A stretch of 64,000 bases of DNA from Brucella tritici (GTDB taxonomy: Bacteria > Pseudomonadota > Alphaproteobacteria > Rhizobiales > Rhizobiaceae). The notes beneath the pieces are model-generated. The model ran no database searches. It was not told where the DNA came from and saw only the letters and a list, made by a program, of their open reading frames with translations. Of this stretch, positions 1 to 7,988 are shown in pieces; the first letter of the stretch is position 1; each line of letters begins with the position of its first letter. Both the position numbers and the translations under genes were made by a program. The stretch lies in NCBI RefSeq assembly GCF_008932295.1, contig NZ_WBWA01000004.1, positions 124,001 through 188,000 of the forward strand. Direction: 5' to 3'.

Positions 1-822
1 GGGCTGCAAAACGAGAAGCGCTTTGTGCCGACGGCCGACAAGATCGCGCTGATCGACCGCCTGTCCGATTGCGGCTATGCCCGCATCGAGGCGACGAGTT
101 TCGTCAGCCCGAAATGGGTGCCGCAACTGGCCGATGCGGCAGAGGTGATGGCCGGCATTCGTCGCGCCGATAGCGTGCGCTATTCGGTGCTCGTGCCGAA
201 TATGAAGGGCTATGAGGCGGCGGCAGCCGCCAATGCGGACGAGGTCGCGGTCTTCATTTCCGCTTCGGAGGGTTTTTCGAAAGCCAATATCAACTGCACG
301 ATCTCTGAGAGCATTGAGCGCCTGTCGCCGGTTATCGGTGCGGCGATCAATGACGGGTTGGCTATACGCGGCTATGTCAGCTGCGTTGTCGAATGTCCCT
401 ATGACGGACCGACCGCGCCGCAGGCCGTGGCCGAAGTCACCGAGCAACTGTTCTCGCTCGGTTGCCATGAGGTGAGCCTTGGCGACACGATTGGGCGCGG
501 TACGCCGGACAAGGTTGCGGCCATGCTGGATGCAGTACTGGCGATTGCGCCCGCACATAGTCTGGCGGGCCATTATCACGACACGGGAGGCCGCGCCCTC
601 GACAATATCCGCGTCAGTCTGGAAAAGGGCCTGCGGGTTTTCGATGCTTCGGTCGGCGGCCTGGGCGGCTGCCCGTTTGCGCCTGGTGCCAAGGGCAATG
701 TCGATACGGTTTCCGTCGTCGAAATGCTGCATGAAATGGGTTTTGAAACCGGGCTCGATCTGGACAAGCTGCGGTCAGCGGCATTGTTCGCGCAGGCACT
801 GCGGCAGGATAAAGCTGCATGA
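1..822 (+). CDS. Hydroxymethylglutaryl-CoA lyase (5' truncated by window edge)
   Basis: This protein would cleave 3-hydroxy-3-methylglutaryl-CoA to acetyl-CoA and acetoacetate, the last step of leucine breakdown. The reading frame is open from base 1, where it reads GLQNEK, the end of the family's DGLQNE substrate-loop motif, so only a short N-terminus is missing. Counting from base 1, the metal-binding GHYHDT segment is near residues 189-194. The glycine-rich active-site loop GGLGGCPFAPGA has its catalytic Cys at 224. The stop overlaps the next start by four bases (ATGA), so the two genes are translationally coupled. A related DRE-TIM lyase is the only alternative, and the Cys loop favours HMG-CoA lyase strongly. 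Confidence 0.95.
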   Translation, partial: GLQNEKRFVPTADKIALIDRLSDCGYARIEATSFVSPKWVPQLADAAEVMAGIRRADSVRYSVLVPNMKGYEAAAAANADEVAVFISASEGFSKANINCTISESIERLSPVIGAAINDGLAIRGYVSCVVECPYDGPTAPQAVAEVTEQLFSLGCHEVSLGDTIGRGTPDKVAAMLDAVLAIAPAHSLAGHYHDTGGRALDNIRVSLEKGLRVFDASVGGLGGCPFAPGAKGNVDTVSVVEMLHEMGFETGLDLDKLRSAALFAQALRQDKAA

Positions 823-1613
823 GCGACTTTGAGACCATCGATGTTGCGATTGATGCACGTGGCGTTGCAACGCTGACGCTGAACCGGCCGGAGCAGCACA
901 ATGTGCTGTCCGGCCTGATGATCGATGAACTGACCACCGCGACGCTGCATCTCGCCGATAATGCGGCGGTCAGGATTGTCGTTCTGACCGGCGCGGGTAA
1001 AAGCTTTTGCGCGGGCGGCGATCTGGGCTGGATGCAGGCGCAGATGAATGCCAGTCGCGCGCAGCGGATTGAAGAAGCGCGCAAGCTTGCCCTGATGTTG
1101 AAGGCGCTCCGCGATCTGCCAAAGCCGCTGATCGGGCGCGTCAATGGTCAGGCCTATGGCGGTGGTATCGGTCTCATCAGTGTCTGCGATGCGGCGATCA
1201 GCGTTTCCGGCGCGCGCTTCGGGCTGACGGAAACAAAGCTCGGCCTGATACCGGCCACCATCAGCCCCTATGTGGTGGCGCGCATCGGGCAGGCGAATGC
1301 GCTGCGCACATTCACCTCGGCGCGGCTTTTTGATGCCGAGGAAGCACGGCGGATCGGGCTGGTCCATGACGTGGTCGAGGTGGAACGTCTCGATGCGGCA
1401 GTGGAGGCTGAGATCAAACCCTATTTTTCCACCGCGCCCGCCGCAGTCGCCGCTTCCAAGCGGTTGGTTCACGCGCTGGGCGCGCCGATAGACGAGGCGG
1501 TGATCGACATGACGCTCACCCGCCTTGCCGATACATGGGAAACACCGGAGGCCGCGGAAGGGATCGCGGCCTTTTTTGCGAAGAAATCACCGTCATGGAA
1601 GGGAGGAGACTAA
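819..1613 (+). CDS. Enoyl-CoA hydratase/isomerase family protein, probable methylglutaconyl-CoA hydratase
   Basis: This is a 264-residue crotonase-fold protein. The oxyanion-hole segment CAGGDLGWM is at residues 64-72 and the second active-site segment GQAYGGGIGL at about 110-119. The family hydrates or isomerises acyl-CoA thioesters. Its start overlaps the stop of the HMG-CoA lyase gene, so the likely substrate is 3-methylglutaconyl-CoA, the reaction just before the lyase in leucine catabolism. That assignment rests on context; the family alone says only enoyl-CoA hydratase. The length is normal and no transcription terminator is obvious right after the stop. Confidence 0.9.
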   Translation: MSDFETIDVAIDARGVATLTLNRPEQHNVLSGLMIDELTTATLHLADNAAVRIVVLTGAGKSFCAGGDLGWMQAQMNASRAQRIEEARKLALMLKALRDLPKPLIGRVNGQAYGGGIGLISVCDAAISVSGARFGLTETKLGLIPATISPYVVARIGQANALRTFTSARLFDAEEARRIGLVHDVVEVERLDAAVEAEIKPYFSTAPAAVAASKRLVHALGAPIDEAVIDMTLTRLADTWETPEAAEGIAAFFAKKSPSWKGGD

Positions 1614-1938
1614 GACTTTGGGAGGAGCCGATTTTCGTTGTAGTTGCGGGTACTTGGCGCTTGCAATCGAAAGCCGGAAATGCATTCTTATTACATCATG
1701 AAAGCGCGCTCCCGGTCTGGAGCATGATTCCGAAAGAGCTGATGCTGTTTCGGATAATATTATGGCTCTGGCCTCTTTGAGGCGGCGGTGTGGTGTGCTT
1801 TTGGATTGACCCTTTGAGATCATGTGATGAACAAAAGGGAGGGCCCGGCAATTCGGTAGCGCAGATGCGTTGAGATTTGACCGGCAAGGGTTGTCTCGGG
1901 GCCGTCGGAGGACGCTGCCCCACCAAAGGAGAAAAAGA
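1614..1938. other. Intergenic stretch upstream of the binding-protein gene
   Basis: No convincing gene is seen here. The stretch holds a degenerate copy of the rhizobial dispersed repeat at about 1720-1770 and must contain the promoter and leader of the branched-chain amino-acid binding-protein gene. The frame of that gene stays open upstream to 1870, but those codons are arginine-rich and do not resemble a signal peptide, so they are taken as leader. Confidence 0.5.
1720..1771. repeat. Dispersed rhizobial-type repeat, degenerate copy
   Basis: It begins with GAGCATGATTCCGAAAG and ends with TTTCGGATAATATTATGGCTC, an imperfect inverted repeat. Related copies in this window are near 5167, 6297, 6496, 12333 and 43260. 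This resembles the short GAGCATGATTCCGAAAAG elements common between genes of Rhizobiales. Confidence 0.6.
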
Positions 1939-3045
1939 ATGAACCTGAAACTTCTGTCCAGCGTGGCTTTCGCAGCTACACTCGGCTTTGCCAGCACCGC
2001 TTATGCAGACATCACCATTGGCGTGGTTGCACCGCTGACGGGGCCTGTCGCCGCTTTCGGTGACCAGGTGAAGAAGGGTGCGGAAACCGCCGTTGAAGTC
2101 ATCAACAAGGCTGGCGGCATCAAGGGCGAGAAAGTCGTTCTGAAGTTTGCCGACGATGCCGGTGAACCGAAGCAGGGCGTTTCCGCCGCCAACCAGATCG
2201 TCGGTGACGGCATCAAGTTCGTCGTCGGCCCGGTCACGACCGGCGTTGCCATCCCTGTTTCCGACGTGTTCTCGGAAAACGGCGTTCTGATGGTCACTCC
2301 GACCGCCACCGGCCCGGATCTGACCGCTCGCAATCTGGAAAACGTGTTCCGCACCTGCGGCCGCGACGACCAGCAGGCTGAAGTCATGGCCGACTATGTC
2401 CTGAAGAACTTCAAGGACAAGAAGGTTGCCGTGATCCACGACAAGGGTGCCTATGGCAAGGGTCTGGCCGACGCTTTCAAGGCGGCGATCAACAAGGGCG
2501 GCATCACCGAAGTCCATTATGATTCGGTCACGCCGGGCGACAAGGATTTCAGCGCGCTCGTCACCAAGCTCAAGTCGGCTGGCACTGACGTCGTCTATTT
2601 CGGCGGCTACCATGCCGAAGGCGGCCTCCTCTCGCGTCAGCTTCATGATGCTGGCATGCAGGCACTGGTACTGGGCGGCGAAGGCCTGTCCAACACCGAA
2701 TATTGGGCAATCGGCGGCACCAATGCACAGGGCACGCTCTTCACCAATGCCAAGGACGCCACCAAGAACCCGGCTTCCAAGGATGCTATCGAAGCGCTGA
2801 AGGCCAAGGGCATCCCGGCTGAAGCTTTCACCATGAACGCTTATGCTGCTGTGGAAGTCATCAAGGCTGGTATCGAGAGCGCCGGTTCGGCTGACGATTC
2901 CGCTGCGGTTGCCAAGGCGTTGCATGAAGGCAAGCCGATCGAAACCGCTATCGGCACGCTGACCTATGGCGCAAACGGCGACCTCAGCTCGCCGAGCTTC
3001 GACATCTTCAAGTGGGATGACGGCAAGATCGTCGGCCTCGAATAA
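1939..3045 (+). CDS. Branched-chain amino-acid ABC transporter substrate-binding protein (LivJ/LivK type)
   Basis: This is a periplasmic type I binding protein that would deliver leucine, isoleucine or valine to a Liv ABC transporter. The start at 1939 is chosen because AAGGAG lies about 8 bases upstream and the first 23 residues then form a clean signal peptide ending STAYA before [12 protein letters not shown], the family's usual mature N-terminus. The mature part carries the typical Leu-binding-protein run ([13 protein letters not shown], then the [10 protein letters not shown] segment). Length is 368 residues, normal for LivJ/K. No permease or ATPase gene lies next to it, so it is an orphan binding protein or serves a transporter encoded elsewhere. 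Its position behind leucine-degradation genes fits leucine uptake. Confidence 0.93.
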   Translation: MNLKLLSSVAFAATLGFASTAYADITIGVVAPLTGPVAAFGDQVKKGAETAVEVINKAGGIKGEKVVLKFADDAGEPKQGVSAANQIVGDGIKFVVGPVTTGVAIPVSDVFSENGVLMVTPTATGPDLTARNLENVFRTCGRDDQQAEVMADYVLKNFKDKKVAVIHDKGAYGKGLADAFKAAINKGGITEVHYDSVTPGDKDFSALVTKLKSAGTDVVYFGGYHAEGGLLSRQLHDAGMQALVLGGEGLSNTEYWAIGGTNAQGTLFTNAKDATKNPASKDAIEALKAKGIPAEAFTMNAYAAVEVIKAGIESAGSADDSAAVAKALHEGKPIETAIGTLTYGANGDLSSPSFDIFKWDDGKIVGLE

Positions 3046-3068
3046 GATCGTCGTGGTTTTAGAATAGA

Positions 3069-3096
3069 AAAACGCCGGGGTTTTCCCCGGCGTTTT
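3069..3096 (+). terminator. Rho-independent terminator after the binding-protein gene
   Basis: A 12-base arm AAAACGCCGGGG pairs perfectly with CCCCGGCGTTTT across a TTTT loop. The arms carry A and T tracts, so it could work in both directions, serving the convergent phosphatase gene too. Confidence 0.9.
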
Positions 3097-3118
3097 GCAT
3101 TTGTGAAGCTGAAAATTG

Positions 3119-3742
3119 TCAGGAACCGGTATAGCCGAGTTCCGCCTCAATGGCCTCGAATGTCTTTTCCATCGCGTAGGTGGGGCTCAAGGGAAAGCCG
3201 AAATGTCCGTAGGCAATGGACATCTGCCGTTCGGCCTTGCTTTCGCTGCCCTTCGCGACTGCCGCCACGTAGAGCGCCGCAGCCAGGCCGGTACGGTCGG
3301 CACCGGATTTGCAATGGATGAGTACCGGCTTTTCCGCATTCTGCATCAGGGCGATGAGCTGTCTGGTTTGCGCGCGGTTCAGTTCCCGCCTCGACGACAT
3401 TTCGAAGTCAGCGTGGTTGATGCCGAGCGTCTTTGCAGCCGTGATCTCATCATCATACCATTTCGAGCCCGGTTCAGGCCCGCGCAGATTGATGATGGTC
3501 TTGATGCCGTAAAGCTTTTGCAGGGAGGCAATGCGTGCAGCATCGGGCTGGTTGGAGCGATAGGCCTGCCCGTCGATGATGGTGTGCACGTTGCCCTTAT
3601 ATTGCAGCGTATAAAGATAACCGCCCATGACGCTCAAGCCGACAAGCAGCCCAAGCCCGGCCATCCAGGCGTAAGTGAAGGACCAATCGACATATTTCCG
3701 AAAAAACGATATAGGAGCCTTATTCGAATGCAAGTAAATCAT
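3119..3742 (-). CDS. Membrane-anchored dual-specificity/tyrosine phosphatase family protein
   Basis: This 207-residue protein has the cysteine-phosphatase signature HCKSGADRTG, with catalytic Cys144 and Arg150 in the CX5R arrangement. A single hydrophobic segment at about residues 25-47 should anchor it in the inner membrane. The sequence GQAYRSNQP near 58-66 and the INLRG segment near 84-88 are typical of the bacterial DSP/Siw14-like family. The substrate (phosphoprotein, phosphoinositide or inositol phosphate) cannot be told from sequence. It is convergent with the binding-protein gene and shares its terminator region. An AT-rich stretch of about 270 bases upstream should hold the promoter. 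Confidence 0.85.
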   Translation of the reverse strand: MIYLHSNKAPISFFRKYVDWSFTYAWMAGLGLLVGLSVMGGYLYTLQYKGNVHTIIDGQAYRSNQPDAARIASLQKLYGIKTIINLRGPEPGSKWYDDEITAAKTLGINHADFEMSSRRELNRAQTRQLIALMQNAEKPVLIHCKSGADRTGLAAALYVAAVAKGSESKAERQMSIAYGHFGFPLSPTYAMEKTFEAIEAELGYTGS

Positions 3743-4016
3743 AAAATATATCTGCTTGAAAATTTCTTCTTGGATTTCGCGGCAAATATACTAAGATTTA
3801 GACTTAATCTTGTCCAAACGAACAAGAATTTCATTTTTTCTGTTTGAGTTATTTTTAAAATGCCATCCTGCGAATGTGTGGGAAATGTGTTGGAGCAAGC
3901 GTCTGCGTCAGTTTGTGGTGTCGGTAAATCGCGTTGGTTTTTCGTGGCTTAAGCTTCGGTTAACCATGACTGTTTAATCTACGATCATGTGCTGGGGCAG
4001 ATAGCGGAGCAGGTTT

Positions 4017-4217
4017 ATGCAGCGCTACAGATTTGACGATAAACGAATTCTGATCGAGGCGATTGTTGAGTTACTCAACCGGGGCGTAGAGCCCGACGAA
4101 CTCGATCTTGTGCTGAGCCGGATCGGTCCGGTCGATCTTGATTTGATGCGGCAATGCCTGATCGAGGTGTGGAACTACAACCATCCCGATGTGGCGGAAA
4201 CGCCGATGGCGGCCTGA
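4017..4217 (+). CDS. Small conserved hypothetical protein (66 aa)
   Basis: This is a 66-residue acidic protein, rich in Leu, Asp and Glu, predicted to be helical and soluble. I do not recognise a domain. The reading frame has the codon bias of the neighbouring genes and starts at an ATG preceded by GGAGCAGG at a normal distance. It is followed by about 630 bases without a clear gene, so it is probably monocistronic. Confidence 0.65.
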   Translation: MQRYRFDDKRILIEAIVELLNRGVEPDELDLVLSRIGPVDLDLMRQCLIEVWNYNHPDVAETPMAA

Positions 4218-4845
4218 CGACAGGTTCTGCGGCCCCTTTGGGCGCAAAGCTTCAGGCGTCGGAAACGAATATCATGAGCGACGATCTGCGGAAGCGGGTT
4301 GAACGCGGACGACATGGCGCACGATCAGGCGCTCACGGAAGAATACGGCAGTTTCAGGCAACGGTTTGTGGGCCGAAACTGTCGGGGCAGGGCCGGGTTG
4401 AACCGGTTTTGGAGCAATCTGGCTGCTGCCCGCAATGTCATATTCCTGAAATGCAGACGGGTTATATCCATATGCGTATCGGGAATTCACTTGGGATCGT
4501 GACCACGGATGTACTGGCGCAAACTCAGGTGAAAGCGGAAGGTCGGGTTCAACCCGGCCTTTTTCGCTTTTGGGATGTCTCTGAAGGGCGCAAAGCAACT
4601 GCGCAGGGGGACTGGTTCGGTCCGAGCAGATAAGCCCATATCAAAAAGAGTTCGAATACTGACGGCAGGCGAGTTCCAGCAGGGTTTGATTCGAGAAATG
4701 GCTTCCGATGCAGATCCTGATGTTGCTCCGTTCCACCGGATGTAGCGGAAGCATTTTCTCTGCTTGATAAATACCGTATGAGAGAAGTTGCACGACGCCA
4801 TTTCCAGAGGCGGCGCGATCTTATTTTCAATCACGGAAACCGTTC
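4218..4845. other. Intergenic stretch with a terminator but no clear gene
   Basis: Several short frames overlap here without a convincing start and codon bias, for example MSDDLRKRVERG from 4274 and a frame from about 4299 to 4502. A strong hairpin with a T tract at 4541-4565 suggests that a transcript ends there, either a small RNA or a decayed gene. The remainder up to the Dabb gene shows nothing I recognise. Confidence 0.4.
4541..4565 (+). terminator. Rho-independent terminator of an unidentified transcript
   Basis: GGTCGGGTT pairs with AACCCGGCC (one G-T wobble) around a very short loop, followed by TTTTT. No coding region clearly ends just upstream of it. Confidence 0.65.
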
Positions 4846-5154
4846 ATGATACGTCATATCGTTCTCATCAAATTCAGTCCCGAAGTCGGAGCAGCGCAGA
4901 TCGAAGAGGAGCTGCAAGCCGTCGTAGCCCTCAAGGACAAGATTGGCGGCATCCTGTCCATCACGGCAGGCGAAAACAACAGCCCGGAAAATCTCGAAAA
5001 GGGATACCGGCACGGCTTTGTGGTCGATTTCACGGATAGCGCGGCGCGGGACGCTTATCTTCCTCATCCCGAACACGCGAAGGTCGGCAAAAGCCTCGTT
5101 GAAGCAGCAGAAGGCGGTATCGAAGGCATATTGGTTTTCGACTACGCGCTCTAA
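4846..5154 (+). CDS. Dabb (stress-responsive alpha/beta barrel) domain protein
   Basis: This is a 102-residue protein starting MIRHIVLIKFSPE, with the HxVxIKF first strand and the later HGFVVDFTD and YLPHPEHAKV segments that mark the Dabb family (dimeric alpha-beta barrel, PF07876). Members are small cytosolic proteins, some stress-induced in plants. No enzymatic role can be assigned here. The start ATG is preceded by GGAAACC. The gene stands alone, with an unannotated stretch upstream and a dispersed repeat just downstream. Confidence 0.85.
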   Translation: MIRHIVLIKFSPEVGAAQIEEELQAVVALKDKIGGILSITAGENNSPENLEKGYRHGFVVDFTDSAARDAYLPHPEHAKVGKSLVEAAEGGIEGILVFDYAL

Positions 5155-5166
5155 TTATTTGTTTTA

Positions 5167-5211
5167 AAGCGCATCCTGAAAACCGTTTCACACTTTTCGG
5201 GATTCGCTCTA
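5167..5211. repeat. Dispersed rhizobial-type repeat
   Basis: AAGCGCATCCTGAAAACC, then GTTTCACACTTTTCGGGATTC and CGCTCTA. The outer parts (AGCGCATCC / GGATTCGCTCT) form an imperfect inverted repeat. It fills the gap between two convergent genes and runs into the stop codon of the gene on the right. Confidence 0.7.
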
Positions 5212-6168
5212 AAGCACCAGCCCACCCACTCCCATGCGGGAAAGATCGTCGGCGGAAAGCGCAATACCAGCCATCAGGCGATCCAGCACCCAGTCGAGAC
5301 TGTTTTCGCGGGCGCTGCGGGCCGATCCGGGCGCAGCGACAATATATTTGCCGTCGTGCTGGCCCAGAACCAGCAGATTGCCGGGATCGACCGGCATGCC
5401 GATGCGCAGGATTTCGCCGCCTGACATGCGGATCGACTGCGGTACGATATCCGCCTCGTCAGCAACCGCCGAGGCGCTGAAAATCACGATGATGTCGCAG
5501 GCCGGGCTGACTTCCATGATCGCTGCTGCCAGTGCTGACTGATCATGCGCGACGCGCTTTTCGCAAACAAGCGTCCCGCCATTTCGGGCAGCCCGCTTTT
5601 CCATCAGCTCGCGGGTCTTCTCAAGAACCGTCTCGCGGATCGAAGGGAGGCGCGACTGGATCAGCCCGATCCGCGCGCCATTGAAGGGATAGATGTGCAG
5701 GGCAGGCCGCGCATCGGGGCCGATTTCCCGCAACAGGGCTTCCGGCACGGCAAAAGGAATGATCTTGACGGTGGCGATCATCTGTCCGGCTTCCACCCGA
5801 ACATGATTGCGCAGTGTTGCGATCGAAATCCGCGCATCATGCGCATTGATCGCATCGATACGGTCGGCATCTGCCGAAAATACGCCGTTCTTCCGGGCAT
5901 GCAGGTTGACCCGCCCGGTCGTAGCGCCGCCGATCTCCACTTCGGCAGAAGCAAGCATGCTCCCAACGGCAAGTGCGGCCTGATCCTCGCCGATATCGCC
6001 CTTTTCCAGGCGTGCAGCCAGAACCGAGCCTATGCCTGCCTCCCGCAACAGAGCGAGATTGAGGCTATCGAGAACCGTGCCTTTGCGTAAAGTGAGCGCA
6101 CCTGCCGTCATCGCATAGCCGAGAATTGCACCTTCGGCTTCATCGAGTGGCATTTCGGCAAATATCAT
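5209..6168 (-). CDS. Molybdopterin-binding domain protein (MoeA/MogA-like fold)
   Basis: This is a 319-residue protein with an N-terminal region (about 1-150) like the MoeA-type entry domain and a C-terminal molybdopterin-binding fold. In the latter, the segment with IIVIFSASAVADEADIVP corresponds to the loop that holds the pterin in MogA/MoeA proteins. It probably acts in molybdenum-cofactor assembly or sensing. In related rhizobial genomes a longer form is fused to a MobA-like nucleotidyltransferase; this copy ends before that domain. The ATG at 6168 is preferred over a TTG at 6180 because TTGGGGG lies about 7 bases before it. The gene is convergent with the Dabb gene. Confidence 0.8.
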   Translation of the reverse strand: MIFAEMPLDEAEGAILGYAMTAGALTLRKGTVLDSLNLALLREAGIGSVLAARLEKGDIGEDQAALAVGSMLASAEVEIGGATTGRVNLHARKNGVFSADADRIDAINAHDARISIATLRNHVRVEAGQMIATVKIIPFAVPEALLREIGPDARPALHIYPFNGARIGLIQSRLPSIRETVLEKTRELMEKRAARNGGTLVCEKRVAHDQSALAAAIMEVSPACDIIVIFSASAVADEADIVPQSIRMSGGEILRIGMPVDPGNLLVLGQHDGKYIVAAPGSARSARENSLDWVLDRLMAGIALSADDLSRMGVGGLVL

Positions 6169-6296
6169 TTCTACCCCCAATTCCCTCGCGCATTTTCAAT
6201 AAGCATACATGGCGGGGAAGATAAACCGTCTCTGTGCTCCGGTTCTTTGTCGAAGGTCATCCCGCTCCATAAACGTCGGGCGTGGGTGGGGATGAA

Positions 6297-6330
6297 AGTC
6301 GTTTCACAGTTTTCGGGATGTGCATAATTC
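6297..6330. repeat. Dispersed rhizobial-type repeat, partial copy
   Basis: GTCGTTTCACAGTTTTCGGG followed by ATGTGCAT matches the right half of the copies at 5167 and 43260. Only about half of the element is present. Confidence 0.55.
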
Positions 6331-6495
6331 GCGGTAAATTCCTATCACGATCCCGTTTATTCACGGGATAAGCGGCGGTTTTCATCTTGCAAAGCCCATG
6401 CTTTGGGCCTATTCGCTCCGCCGCACCTGACAATTGGCGACCCATTTAGGCAGCCGTCGGATGTCGATCCCTTTACGAGGATCAATAGTTTAGAA

Positions 6496-6556
6496 CATGT
6501 CTCCCAAAAGTGGGAACCGGTTTCGGGATAAAGACATGCGTGAAACAAAGAGACAG
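6496..6556. repeat. Dispersed rhizobial-type repeat
   Basis: The inverted ends CATGTCT and AGACATG enclose CCCAAAAGTGGGAACCGG and TTTCGGGATAA. The tail CGTGAAACAAAGA is typical of the element. It is the most complete copy of this family in the window. Confidence 0.7.
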
Positions 6557-6671
6557 AGCCGTTCCTGCGACTCCGTTCTAACCGGAACCGCTCTCGGACC
6601 AGACGTACGCTATAAAAAATGGTTAGAGCGCATTGCCTAATATGACGGCCCGCATCAGCGATAGGGCCGGA

Positions 6672-6700
6672 TTGTTCGAACAAAATGCCCAATTTTGGGC
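6672..6700. promoter_or_regulatory. Two adjacent palindromes upstream of cyoA (candidate operator)
   Basis: TTGTTCGAACAA (6672-6683) is a perfect 12-base palindrome. GCCCAA-TT-TTGGGC (6687-6700) follows after three bases. Their closeness and their position about 150-180 bases before the cyoA start suggest a regulator site. The regulator is unknown and chance occurrence is possible. Confidence 0.35.
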
Positions 6701-6852
6701 GCGACATTACGATCCAGCACAATTTTCGTCAGGCACGTGACAAACGGGATTATTCGTTATAACGGTACTTTTGGAAATTTCAGAATTTACCGAAAACTAG
6801 GAAATGACGCATGCGCCGGAGATGAAACTCTGCGCGCAGGATGGAAAGACAA

Positions 6853-7860
6853 ATGAAACACGGCACCCCCCGGACGATCGTTTCGTTCGCCGTCTTGGCC
6901 CTCACGGCGTTTCTCGCCGGCTGCGAGAACCAGGTCCTGCTTTCCCCGAAAGGGGAAGTCGGCATGGCAGAACGCGATCTCATCCTTTTTGCGACCGGCA
7001 TCATGCTGCTTGTCGTGCTTCCCGTCATCTTCATGACGCTTTACTTCGCATGGAAGTACCGCGCCTCGAATGAAAAGGCGGATTACCAGCCCGACTGGCA
7101 CCACTCGACCAAGATCGAGCTGGCCGTCTGGCTCATCCCGTTGGCGATCATTGTCGTTCTCGGCTCGGTCACCTGGATCAGCACCCACAAGCTTGATCCG
7201 TATCGCCCGCTGGAATCGAACGCGAAGCCGATCAATGTCGAAGTCGTCGCGCTCGACTGGAAATGGCTTTTCATTTATCCGGATCAGGGCATCGCCACCG
7301 TCAACGAGATGGCAATGCCGGTCGATGTGCCGGTCAACTTCAAGCTGACCTCCAGCAACATCATGAATTCCTTCTTCATCCCGCAGCTCGGCAGTCAGGT
7401 CTACACCATGCCAAGCATGCAGACGAAGCTGCATCTGGTTGCCAATCATGCAGGCGAATTCGACGGTATCTCCGCCAACTATAGCGGTCAGGGCTTTGCC
7501 CAGATGCGCTTCAAGGCACATGCCTACAATCAGGCCGACTTCGACAAGTGGGTGGCCGATGTGAAGGTAAAGGCGAATGGCGAAGAACTGAGCCGCGACC
7601 GTTACGCCTCGCTGGTCCAGCCGAGCGAAAAGGTTCCGCCGCAGTTCTTCACCTATAGTGACCAGGCGCTGTTCCACAACATCGTGAACCGCTGCTGGGA
7701 CGGCAAGTCCGTCTGCCTCGACGATGAAATGCATCGTCAACAGATGATCCGCGAAGCCCGCTCAAATCTGCGCAAGTCTTCGCCTGTCGATTTCAGCCAG
7801 TGGGCGAGCGACATCATCTGCGCAGTCCAGCCGCAGCGCCTTTCGCAGCTCGAAAACTGA
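6853..7860 (+). CDS. cyoA: Cytochrome bo3 ubiquinol oxidase subunit II
   Basis: This is subunit II of the heme-copper quinol oxidase, which reduces oxygen to water with electrons from ubiquinol. It is a lipoprotein: the first 23 residues form a signal peptide ending LAG before Cys24 (lipobox LAGC). Two membrane helices follow (about 40-65 and 85-107), then the periplasmic cupredoxin-like domain. That domain lacks the CuA cysteine ligands, as expected for a quinol rather than cytochrome c oxidase; SNIMNSFFIPQLG replaces part of the CuA site. The start at 6853 is preceded by GGAAAG; an in-frame ATG at 6841 is possible. It is the first gene of cyoABCD. The C-terminus, after about residue 240, is somewhat longer than the E. 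coli protein. Confidence 0.96.
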   Translation: MKHGTPRTIVSFAVLALTAFLAGCENQVLLSPKGEVGMAERDLILFATGIMLLVVLPVIFMTLYFAWKYRASNEKADYQPDWHHSTKIELAVWLIPLAIIVVLGSVTWISTHKLDPYRPLESNAKPINVEVVALDWKWLFIYPDQGIATVNEMAMPVDVPVNFKLTSSNIMNSFFIPQLGSQVYTMPSMQTKLHLVANHAGEFDGISANYSGQGFAQMRFKAHAYNQADFDKWVADVKVKANGEELSRDRYASLVQPSEKVPPQFFTYSDQALFHNIVNRCWDGKSVCLDDEMHRQQMIREARSNLRKSSPVDFSQWASDIICAVQPQRLSQLEN

Positions 7861-7988
7861 TGTGCCGATAGGTTCGTGATCTCGCAAGAGGTCACGGCCA
7901 TCCGCATTCAATCCTTTGTTTCACGCGGTTCCGGAAAGATGGCCGTCTTGTGCCGTCCCGGAATTGCTCCAATCGAAGCGTGATAAAA

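Larger units (their letters stand above)
6169..6852. other. Long intergenic region upstream of the cyo operon
   Basis: No gene is supported in these ~680 bases. They hold two dispersed repeat copies (about 6297-6330 and 6496-6556) and two small perfect palindromes (6672-6683 and 6687-6700). The AT-rich end from about 6730 onward should contain the cyoA promoter and leader. Confidence 0.55.

Noticed and set aside
3950-3985. CtrA box before the 66-aa gene (TTAACCATGACTGTTTAA)
   Set aside because: The two TTAA half sites are 10 bases apart rather than the 7 in the TTAA-N7-TTAA consensus.
4846-5154. Alternative antisense frame at 4831-5076
   Set aside because: The plus-strand Dabb protein has clear family motifs; the antisense product does not.
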